Assembly: GCA_938008575.1 (NCBI GenBank)
Contig: CALLKB010000270.1
Coordinates: 1-15,707 of the forward strand
Reading direction: 5' to 3'
Length of the DNA stretch: 15,707 nucleotides
Source: an uncultured Cytophagaceae bacterium
Lineage (GTDB): Bacteria; Bacteroidota; Bacteroidia; Cytophagales; Spirosomataceae
Shown: one piece after another, positions 8,572 through 14,049 of the stretch
Layout: every line of letters starts with the position of its first letter
How positions within the stretch are numbered: position 1 is the stretch's first letter
Translations under genes and position numbers: made by a program
Notes under the pieces: generated by a model
The model's input: the letters and a program-made list of their open reading frames with translations, nothing else
Database searches by the model: none
Told to the model about the DNA's origin: nothing

Positions 8572-9335
8572 ATTGCTGTTAATTCAGATGTTAAATCAAA
8601 ACTAGGATAATCGATTAATTGCCATTCACCCGCATGCGTTTCAACCAATGCCGTTAAGGATTCCACCCAATCACCTGAGTTCATGTAGGTAATCCCATCG
8701 ATTTGCTTGATCTCCGCTTTGTGAATGTGTCCACAAATGATGCCGTCGGCACCTTTAGCTTTCGCTAATTCAGCTAATTTCTCTTCGAAATCGGAAATGA
8801 AATTTACGGCTGCCTTAACTTTTTGCTTGATGACTTGTGATAAGGAATAATAGGGTTTTCCTTGCCAAGAACGGTATTGATTATACCACTTATTCAACCA
8901 CAATAAAAAAGTGTAACCGATGTCGCCTAAATAGGCTAGCCACTTCATTTGGCTTGTAATGCTATCGAAGATGTCGCCGTGGGTGATGAAATATTTTTTG
9001 CCGTGAGAGGCCAACATATAATCTTGACGAATGGAGAATTGCTTTCCAATTTTTAAAGGCAAGATTTGATCCAAGAAATCATCGTGGTTTCCGCGCAAGT
9101 AGATGACCTCTGTATCGAAGCGGTCCATCATTTTTAATACGGCGCGGAAAAAACCAGTATGCTTCTTTTTCCATGAACCTCCTTTTTTTAATTGCCATCC
9201 GTCGATGATGTCTCCGTTGAGAATCAACTGGTGGCAGGAATTTGACTTCAGAAATTCGTTGACTTCTTTTGCTTTTGCTCCCTTACTCCCTAGGTGTAAG
9301 TCGGAGATGACGATTGTCTTGTAGGTTGGCCGCAT
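8523..9335 (-). CDS. plcP: PlcP-type metallophosphoesterase (phospholipase C-like, lipid remodelling)
   Basis: A 270-residue calcineurin-like metallophosphoesterase of the LpxH-related COG2908 group. Metal-binding motifs are complete: SDLH (11-14), GDIIDGW (41-47), GNHDD (82-86), THGD (118-121) and GHIH (202-205). It lacks a signal peptide. It would usually be labelled UDP-2,3-diacylglucosamine diphosphatase, but blocks such as YSLSQVIKQKVK (163-174), the FEEKLAELAKAKGADG segment (183-198) and YMNSGDWVESLTALVE (217-232) are those I recall from PlcP of Sinorhizobium meliloti and marine bacteria. PlcP removes phospholipid headgroups under phosphate starvation and leaves diacylglycerol. It is first in an operon with an overlapping glycosyltransferase gene, and a putative Pho box stands upstream. 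An LpxH role in lipid A synthesis is the main alternative. Confidence 0.82.
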   Translation of the reverse strand: MRPTYKTIVISDLHLGSKGAKAKEVNEFLKSNSCHQLILNGDIIDGWQLKKGGSWKKKHTGFFRAVLKMMDRFDTEVIYLRGNHDDFLDQILPLKIGKQFSIRQDYMLASHGKKYFITHGDIFDSITSQMKWLAYLGDIGYTFLLWLNKWYNQYRSWQGKPYYSLSQVIKQKVKAAVNFISDFEEKLAELAKAKGADGIICGHIHKAEIKQIDGITYMNSGDWVESLTALVETHAGEWQLIDYPSFDLTSELTAIWADSSLPSKEKVAGI

Positions 9336-9354
9336 GGCTTGTATTTTCGTTTAC

Positions 9355-9410
9355 CAAAAGTACAAGCTCCCCATTCTCTGTATGTTAAGTAAAAATTAGG
9401 AAATCGTTAA
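9355..9410 (-). promoter_or_regulatory. Putative Pho-box promoter of the plcP-glycosyltransferase operon
   Basis: Read on the minus strand, TTAACG (9410-9405), CTAATT (9399-9394) and TTAACA (9388-9383) start exactly 11 bp apart. The last begins 26 nt before TACTTTTG (9362-9355), a perfect TAnnTTTG box. No -33 TTG is present at usable spacing, so activation by a regulator bound to the repeats is likely. The ATG is 19 nt beyond the -7 box, giving a short leader. Order and spacing equal those before pit and the Oar-like receptor. Confidence 0.7.
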
Positions 9411-9423
9411 TTCATATGAGCTT

Positions 9424-9472
9424 GTTCCTATTTAAGGAATAGGGAACATTTTAGGGGATCTTTTTCCCTATT
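9424..9472. repeat. Overlapping inverted repeats in the divergent intergenic region
   Basis: AATAGGGAA (9438-9446) is a perfect inverted match to TTCCCTATT (9464-9472). With one bulge, its extension AATAGGGAACA also pairs with the left arm TGTTCCTATT (about 9423-9432), so two alternative palindromes share the middle arm. They lie upstream of both predicted promoters, so they act, if at all, as DNA (operator) rather than RNA. Function is unknown. Confidence 0.4.
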
Positions 9473-9489
9473 CTTCAATCAGATTCGGG

Positions 9490-9497
9490 TAGTTTTG
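9490..9497 (+). promoter_or_regulatory. Candidate -7 box for the gene at 9520
   Basis: TAGTTTTG fits TAnnTTTG perfectly and ends 22 nt before the ATG. No TTG lies 17-23 nt upstream and no TTAACA hexamer is present at the 26-nt position, so this promoter is not part of the putative Pho set. Confidence 0.45.
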
Positions 9498-9519
9498 AAT
9501 TCAATCAAAACAAGTATGT

Positions 9520-10017
9520 ATGAAAAAAATATCGATTCTATTATTCGTTCTTATTAGCCTAGGCGCTCAAGCACAAAGTAGCAAGGAATGCAAAGACTTA
9601 CTCGATGCAGAAAATCACATGTCGGCAAACGTCAAAATGTATACAGAGACCTGGGATAAAATTCTTAATCACCGCGATATTGATGCGATTAACGAAATAA
9701 ATTTCGCTAAGGATGTTGTCTTATTGAATCAAAAAGAGGGAATTCGCGCGACGGGTATTGAGGGATTTAAAAATGCGTTTAATTACTATTTGATTACATT
9801 TTCCGACATCAAATTCACGTTCATTGATGTTTGGGGTCACGGAGACAAATTAGTGAAACACTGGAATTTTAAAGGCAAACACATCAAGACAGGTAATATG
9901 ATGAACTTGTCTGGCGTGACGCTTGTAAAAATGAAAGATGGTAAAATTATCGAAGAACAGGATTTCGATGATAACCTATGGTATAATCAACAGTTAGGTC
10001 AGTATTTGGTGAAATAA
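9520..10017 (+). CDS. Secreted NTF2/SnoaL-like small protein
   Basis: A 165-residue protein with a clear signal peptide (MKKISILLFVLISLGAQA, cleavage before Q19), so periplasmic or exported. The rest fits one NTF2-like fold: an N-terminal helix with YTETWDKILNHRDIDAINEI (about 41-60), a segment with FAKDVVLLNQKEGIRATGIEGFKNAFNYYLITFSD, then beta strands with IKFTFIDVWGHGDKLVKHWNFKGKH and a closing VTLVKMKDGKIIEEQDFDD. This resembles the SnoaL-like polyketide cyclase or ester cyclase group, where members are mostly of unknown function. No catalytic residues can be assigned with confidence. It stands alone, divergent from the plcP operon and convergent with coaX. The start is chosen because it gives the signal peptide; an ATG four bases upstream is out of frame. 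Confidence 0.75.
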   Translation: MKKISILLFVLISLGAQAQSSKECKDLLDAENHMSANVKMYTETWDKILNHRDIDAINEINFAKDVVLLNQKEGIRATGIEGFKNAFNYYLITFSDIKFTFIDVWGHGDKLVKHWNFKGKHIKTGNMMNLSGVTLVKMKDGKIIEEQDFDDNLWYNQQLGQYLVK

Positions 10018-10025
10018 TTTTCCTT

Positions 10026-10108
10026 CGCCTTAAGCTTTGGCAATCCTTAAAGGTTTGCCAAAGCTAACGCTGGCTGGAGAAAAAAATTATATCAATTAAC
10101 TGATATTC
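10026..10108. repeat. Dispersed palindromic repeat, copy 1
   Basis: This 83-bp element is also present at 13966-14049. Perfect 11-bp arms AGCTTTGGCAA (10033-10043) and TTGCCAAAGCT (10055-10065) enclose an 11-nt core with a small inner CC/GG pairing; an AT-rich tail with seven A and TTATATCAATTAA follows, then GATATTC. It lies between the convergent genes at 9520 and coaX, and its right end reaches the coaX stop codon. No T tract follows the hairpin on either strand, so it is not a standard terminator, although some role in 3' end formation is possible. Confidence 0.85.
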
Positions 10109-10763
10109 AAATCAGCATTCCCTTCCAAACTAAATCGGGATCTACGTTGTACAATGTTGAAAAGTGGTGGGCATCTCCCCCCGTCAAAACCACCTGGAGA
10201 TTCGGCATTTGTTTTTTGGCTTGCTGAATAAATCCCTGCATTTCAAATTCAACACCCGCCATCACACCGGCGATAAGATTGCTTTGCGTATCGTGTCCAA
10301 AAAATGGATAAGGATGTTGGGGGGCCACCTGCGGTAAATGAGCCGTATGCGCGTGCATTCCAGCAGCACGCATGTGCAATCCGGGACTGATGGCTCCGCC
10401 TACAAATTCATTTGCTTCATTTACGAGATTGTAGGTGATACAGGTTCCCAAGCAAATACTTAAATGGCTAGGTCCCGCGCCCAAAGCAATCAGTTTCCGG
10501 TCTTCTCCTAAGCTGCTAACATCGTAGCCATTTCCACGCATGATTGTTTGATTGGGAATTAGTTTTGGCGAAATCAATGCGTGAATCGCTGGGGGTATGT
10601 CAATGACCGAACTTAAGTGAATAGATTCAAGCTCCGCAAAATGAGGAATTTCGCACAGGTTTTTCTCTGTTAATGTGGGAATAAATCCCTCGGTAACTTT
10701 CGAATCACCCGCATAAACCGCATATTTTAAGCGGGAATTCCCAAAATCCAATAACAATTTCAT
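10107..10763 (-). CDS. coaX: Type III pantothenate kinase
   Basis: Phosphorylates pantothenate in the first step of CoA synthesis. The 218-residue protein shows the N-terminal LLLDFGNSRLK (3-13) with Asp6, the motif GEDR (86-89) equivalent to GADR with its catalytic Asp, LGTCIT (105-110), GGAISPG (122-128) and a late VVLTGGDA. It is a little shorter than many family members (about 240-260). The Asp that normally precedes the G-T motif is Cys104 and the Asp after it is Asn112, which is unusual. I chose ATG at 10763; an upstream in-frame TTG at 10772 lies inside the predicted -7 box and so could not be in the transcript. It is divergent from panD and convergent with the gene at 9520. Confidence 0.88.
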   Translation of the reverse strand: MKLLLDFGNSRLKYAVYAGDSKVTEGFIPTLTEKNLCEIPHFAELESIHLSSVIDIPPAIHALISPKLIPNQTIMRGNGYDVSSLGEDRKLIALGAGPSHLSICLGTCITYNLVNEANEFVGGAISPGLHMRAAGMHAHTAHLPQVAPQHPYPFFGHDTQSNLIAGVMAGVEFEMQGFIQQAKKQMPNLQVVLTGGDAHHFSTLYNVDPDLVWKGMLI

Positions 10764-10769
10764 CTCATT

Positions 10770-10777
10770 CAAATTTA
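10770..10777 (-). promoter_or_regulatory. Candidate -7 box for coaX
   Basis: On the minus strand TAAATTTG fits TAnnTTTG and ends only 6 nt before the chosen ATG. If used, the coaX message would be leaderless or nearly so. It stands back-to-back with the panD box at 10785. Confidence 0.45.
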
Positions 10778-10784
10778 TATTCGG

Positions 10785-10792
10785 TAATTTTG
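10785..10792 (+). promoter_or_regulatory. Candidate -7 box for panD
   Basis: TAATTTTG fits TAnnTTTG perfectly, 23 nt before the panD ATG. No clear TTG -33 element is found at 17-23 nt spacing. Confidence 0.5.
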
Positions 10793-10815
10793 CTTCTCAC
10801 AATTTCCGCCTTTTT

Positions 10816-11166
10816 ATGTATCAAATACAAATATTAAAATCCAAAGTTCACCGGGCAACAGTCACAGAAGCCAACATCGATTACGTGGGGAGTCTCACCA
10901 TGGATGCAGATTTAATGGAGGCTGCCAACATGCTTGAACACGAAAAAATTCAAGTGGTTAATGTCAACAATGGAGAACGCATTGAAACCTACTTAATCAA
11001 AGGAGAACGGGGTTCAGGCATTATCTGTCTAAATGGCCCAGCTGCTCGGAAAGCGGTCGTAGGCGACATCGTCATTATCATCTCTTATGCTTTGATGGAT
11101 TTTGAACTAGCCAAAACCTTCAAACCAACTGTAGTTTTTCCAAATGCAGCGAACCGATTAGTCTAA
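10816..11166 (+). CDS. panD: Aspartate 1-decarboxylase, pyruvoyl enzyme
   Basis: Converts L-aspartate to beta-alanine, one of the two halves of pantothenate. The 116-residue proenzyme has the expected length. The self-cleavage site is YVGS (23-26), with cleavage between Gly25 and Ser26, where Ser26 becomes the pyruvoyl group. Other family features are [12 protein letters not shown] near the N-terminus (Lys10), [15 protein letters not shown], the [14 protein letters not shown] segment and [13 protein letters not shown]. The stop TAA (11164-11166) shares bases with the TAG stop of the convergent panB (11163-11165). No PanZ-like maturation gene is nearby; PanD of most bacteria outside the Enterobacterales matures on its own. 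Confidence 0.97.
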   Translation: MYQIQILKSKVHRATVTEANIDYVGSLTMDADLMEAANMLEHEKIQVVNVNNGERIETYLIKGERGSGIICLNGPAARKAVVGDIVIIISYALMDFELAKTFKPTVVFPNAANRLV

Positions 11167-11978
11167 TACGATTCCTCCGCATTAGGGAAATCTTGACTTT
11201 TCACATCCGCAACATAGGCTTTGACAGCCTGCGGAATTAATTCCCCTAAGTTTAAATAGCGACGTAAAAATCGCGGTTTAAATTCTGTATTGATTCCAAG
11301 CATGTCGTGCATCACCAATACCTGACCATCGCAAGCGTTTCCCGCGCCTATTCCGATGGTCGGGATGTTGAGTGTCTCCGTCACTTGTTTAGCAAGTCCG
11401 GCAGGAATTTTTTCCATTACTAAGCCAAAACATCCCGCTGCTTGTAGAAGTTGAGCTTCTTCCAAAAGCTTTTGGGCTTCATCTTCTTCCTTCGCACGAA
11501 CAGCATAAGAGCCAAACTGGTAAATACTTTGTGGGGTTAAGCCTAAATGTCCCATGACAGGAATTCCGGCGCCCACAATCTTTTTAATGCTTTCGACTAC
11601 TTCTAATCCCCCTTCTAACTTGATCGCATGTGCACCCGTTTCTTTCATGATGCGGATGGCTGACGACAAGGCGATTTCGGAATTTGATTGGTAAGAACCA
11701 AAAGGAAGGTCCACAATCACAAGTGCGCGTTTCGTTCCCCGAACGACACATTGGGCATGGTAAATCATTTGGTCCAGTGTAATCGGCAAGGTCGTTTCGT
11801 GTCCTGCCATGACGTTGCTAGCACTATCGCCTACCAACAGACAGTCTACGCCCGCTGCATCCAATAACAAGGCCATCGAATAATCATAGCAGGTGAGCAT
11901 CGAAATGCGTTCAGCCTGCTGCTTCATCAGAAGCAAACTGTGTGTGGTAATTTTTTTGAATTCTTTCAAATAGCTCAT
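11163..11978 (-). CDS. panB: 3-methyl-2-oxobutanoate hydroxymethyltransferase (ketopantoate hydroxymethyltransferase)
   Basis: Makes ketopantoate from 2-oxoisovalerate and methylene-tetrahydrofolate. The 271-residue protein matches PanB along its length: [19 protein letters not shown] (27-45), [21 protein letters not shown] (47-67, metal ligand Asp51), [11 protein letters not shown] (87-97, metal ligand Asp90), AIKLEGG (118-124), [12 protein letters not shown] (140-151) and the segment with the catalytic Glu, VMEKIP (187-192), then GIGAG. Its start overlaps the panC stop in an ATGA arrangement, so panC and panB form one translationally coupled unit. Its stop overlaps that of the convergent panD. 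Confidence 0.97.
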   Translation of the reverse strand: MSYLKEFKKITTHSLLLMKQQAERISMLTCYDYSMALLLDAAGVDCLLVGDSASNVMAGHETTLPITLDQMIYHAQCVVRGTKRALVIVDLPFGSYQSNSEIALSSAIRIMKETGAHAIKLEGGLEVVESIKKIVGAGIPVMGHLGLTPQSIYQFGSYAVRAKEEDEAQKLLEEAQLLQAAGCFGLVMEKIPAGLAKQVTETLNIPTIGIGAGNACDGQVLVMHDMLGINTEFKPRFLRRYLNLGELIPQAVKAYVADVKSQDFPNAEESY

Positions 11979-12775
11979 GGCATATAGTGGTTATCGATCA
12001 GTCGGACGCCTCCAATAAAAGCGGCGACTAATAGTTGACAGGGACGTTCTCCCCAAGGTTTATTTTCTAACGTGTTCGGGTCGCAACATGCAATGTAGTC
12101 GACGGAATCAAATCCGTTTGCCAACAATGCTGCCTCAAATTCCGCTGCGGAGGCACTCTGAAAGCCTCGATAGATTGATAGGGCTTGCGTTTTTTGTTCG
12201 GCGCTTAGTCGGGTATTCCGACTGCTCATCGCTAATCCATTGGCTTCGCGAACGGTGGGGCAGGCAATTAAATTAACTTGAGATTGCGTGATTTCGAGCA
12301 TTTTTCGAACGACAGCGATTTGTTGGAAATCCTTTTGACCCATGAACAAATAATCAGGTTTTACCGCTTGAAGGAGTCGGTCTACGACTACGCAAACTCC
12401 CTGGAAATGACCTGGTCGGTGAGCTCCCTCGAGCAATTTCTCTAATCGGCCAAGCGGGTAATGCGGTAAATCCGTCATGCCCGTAGGATATAGGTCGGCA
12501 ACATCCGGCGTATAAACCACATCGCAACCTATTTCGCTTAGCAGCAGCAAATCATTCGCTAAGGTTTTTGGGTATTTTTCAAAATCGCTTGGATCATTGA
12601 ATTGCGTGGGATTGACAAAAATACTACAAACAACTAGATCACATTGTGCTTGCGCGGCTTTAATCAATGCGAGGTGTCCTGCATGCAAAGCACCCATGGT
12701 GGGGACAAAACCGATGCTGCCTCCGGTGTTTTGGAGGTATAATTTAAGTGAATCTTGTGTTTGGAATTGTTTCAT
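11975..12775 (-). CDS. panC: Pantoate--beta-alanine ligase (pantothenate synthetase)
   Basis: Joins pantoate with beta-alanine using ATP. The 266-residue protein has the HIGH-type nucleotide motif [10 protein letters not shown] (25-34), FVNPTQF (53-59), [12 protein letters not shown] (116-127), FMGQKDFQQ (144-152) and the KMSKS-like MSSRN (183-187). It is slightly shorter than E. coli PanC (283). It is the first gene of the panCB operon, and its stop codon TGA overlaps the panB ATG. It is divergent from coaBC with only 39 bp between the start codons. A ketopantoate reductase gene (panE) is not in the window, so that step must be encoded elsewhere or done by IlvC. Confidence 0.97.
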   Translation of the reverse strand: MKQFQTQDSLKLYLQNTGGSIGFVPTMGALHAGHLALIKAAQAQCDLVVCSIFVNPTQFNDPSDFEKYPKTLANDLLLLSEIGCDVVYTPDVADLYPTGMTDLPHYPLGRLEKLLEGAHRPGHFQGVCVVVDRLLQAVKPDYLFMGQKDFQQIAVVRKMLEITQSQVNLIACPTVREANGLAMSSRNTRLSAEQKTQALSIYRGFQSASAAEFEAALLANGFDSVDYIACCDPNTLENKPWGERPCQLLVAAFIGGVRLIDNHYMP

Positions 12776-12801
12776 TGACTAAAATATCAGGCAATATTAC
12801 C

Positions 12802-12809
12802 TATTTTTG
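12802..12809 (+). promoter_or_regulatory. Candidate -7 box for coaBC
   Basis: TATTTTTG fits TAnnTTTG and ends 5 nt before the coaBC ATG, so a transcript from it would be leaderless or nearly so. A TTGACT begins at 12775, 24 nt upstream of the box, slightly beyond usual spacing and on top of the panC start codon. Confidence 0.4.
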
Positions 12810-12814
12810 GGCTT

Positions 12815-14008
12815 ATGTTACAGGGGAAACGAATAATTCTAGGCATTACAGGCAGCATAGCCGCCTATAAATGTATTATGTTGGTTCGATTATTGACAAA
12901 ACAGGGAGCTGAAGTTCGAGTAGTCATGTCGAAAGCTGCACAAGATTTTGTTTCACCCTTGGTGTTAAGCACTTTTTCGGGCCATCCGGTTTGGATGGAA
13001 TTTCACGAGAATAACGTTTGGAATAACCATGTAGAATTGGGTCTTTGGGGAGATGTTATGTTGATTGCCCCAGCCACTTGCCATACACTTGGAAAGATGG
13101 CGAATGGCCTGTGCGATAATTTGGTATTAGCTACTTTTCTCTCAGCTCGTTGCCCGGTGGTAGTTGCGCCCGCGATGGACGAGGATATGTTTTTACATCC
13201 AGCCACACAGGCTTCTATGGCTACGTTGCGTTCTCGGGGAACCATCGTTTTGGATGTGAATACAGGTTCATTGGCATCAGGTTTACATGGGCCTGGTCGA
13301 TTGGCTGAGCCGGAAGAAATGATTCAAGCGCTATGTTCACAAGTTTTTAGAAAGCAAGATTTTGCAGGGAAAAAGGTTTTAATTTCGGCAGGTCCCACGC
13401 AAGAGTCGATTGATCCTGTCCGATTTATCTCGAATCATTCGTCGGGGAAAATGGGAATCGCCATTGCCGAAGCGATGTATTTGTTAGGAGCAGATGTGAC
13501 GCTGGTAGCAGGACCGATGCATGTCACAGTGCAATATGCAGGCATTCGAGTTATACCTGTTCGAACAGCGGCGGAAATGGAAACCGTTTGTTTATCGGAA
13601 TTCCCATCCGCGGATATTGGCATCATGGCTGCAGCGGTAGCTGATTATCGGCCAGTACAGATTGCAGATGAAAAAATTAAGAAACAGGCGGAGAGCTGGT
13701 CAATAAGCCTAGCGAAAACGTCGGATATTTTAGCCCAAATGGGGGAAATGAAACACCCTGACCAGGTTTTGGTGGGCTTTGCATTAGAAACGGAAAATGA
13801 GGAGGTGAATGCACAGGCCAAATTAATCCGCAAAAAACTGGATTACATTGTATTGAATTCTTTGAGAGACCCTGGCGCTGGATTTGGAACGGATACGAAC
13901 CAAGTAACGATTATGCGGGCAGATGGGGCGCAAATGAAATTGACTTTGGCGAGTAAAAATGACATCGCCCTTAAGCTTTGCCAATCCTTAAAGGTTTGGC
14001 AAAGCTAA
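12815..14008 (+). CDS. coaBC: Bifunctional phosphopantothenoylcysteine decarboxylase / phosphopantothenate--cysteine ligase
   Basis: Carries out two consecutive CoA steps: ligation of cysteine to 4'-phosphopantothenate, then flavin-dependent decarboxylation. The 397-residue protein has a CoaC domain (about 1-180) with GITGSIAAYK (10-19), the active-site His72 in NNHVELGLWGD, APAMDEDM (118-125) and the lid motif GSLASGLHGPGR (151-162), and a CoaB domain (about 185-397) with SAGPTQESIDPVRFISNHSSGKMG (in parts), AAAVADYRP and KIKK. The lid motif has Ser155 where E. coli Dfp has catalytic Cys158; I believe Ser occurs in other Bacteroidota, but this is from memory. The last residues LKLCQSLKVWQS and the stop are encoded by palindromic repeat copy 2. 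It is convergent with the MFS gene, 28 bp away. Confidence 0.95.
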   Translation: MLQGKRIILGITGSIAAYKCIMLVRLLTKQGAEVRVVMSKAAQDFVSPLVLSTFSGHPVWMEFHENNVWNNHVELGLWGDVMLIAPATCHTLGKMANGLCDNLVLATFLSARCPVVVAPAMDEDMFLHPATQASMATLRSRGTIVLDVNTGSLASGLHGPGRLAEPEEMIQALCSQVFRKQDFAGKKVLISAGPTQESIDPVRFISNHSSGKMGIAIAEAMYLLGADVTLVAGPMHVTVQYAGIRVIPVRTAAEMETVCLSEFPSADIGIMAAAVADYRPVQIADEKIKKQAESWSISLAKTSDILAQMGEMKHPDQVLVGFALETENEEVNAQAKLIRKKLDYIVLNSLRDPGAGFGTDTNQVTIMRADGAQMKLTLASKNDIALKLCQSLKVWQS

Positions 14009-14049
14009 CGAAGGGGGATAAAAAAAATTATATCAATTAATCGATATTC
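13966..14049. repeat. Dispersed palindromic repeat, copy 2
   Basis: It matches 10026-10108 apart from one indel, a divergent 9-10 nt stretch after the palindrome and a few substitutions. Perfect 11-bp arms AGCTTTGCCAA (13974-13984) and TTGGCAAAGCT (13996-14006) differ from copy 1 only by a paired swap: C13981-G13999 here, G10040-C10058 there. The core between the arms is unchanged. This copy overlaps the end of coaBC on the left and of the MFS gene on the right, again between convergent genes. Confidence 0.87.

Noticed and set aside
8523..9335. Labelling the metallophosphoesterase as LpxH of lipid A synthesis
   Set aside because: The metal motifs alone would allow it, but the central and C-terminal blocks, the glycosyltransferase partner and the putative Pho box fit PlcP better. 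It is kept as the alternative in the feature entry.
9490..9497. The 9520 gene as a fourth member of the putative Pho set
   Set aside because: The -7 box is perfect, but there are no TTAACA hexamers at the 26-nt position; the repeats further upstream point the other way and match the plcP box in spacing.
10026..10081. Repeat copy 1 as an ordinary rho-independent terminator
   Set aside because: No T tract follows the hairpin on either strand; the A run begins about 13 nt after the stem and is on the wrong side for both directions.
10107..10763. coaX as a dead enzyme lacking its catalytic Asp
   Set aside because: On counting along the Thermotoga sequence the catalytic Asp is the one in GADR, which is present here as GEDR. 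Only the Asp near the G-T motif is replaced.
10764..10772. TTG start for coaX at 10772
   Set aside because: This TTG lies inside the predicted -7 box, adds only three residues outside the conserved fold, and an ATG follows directly before the conserved LLLDFGNS segment.
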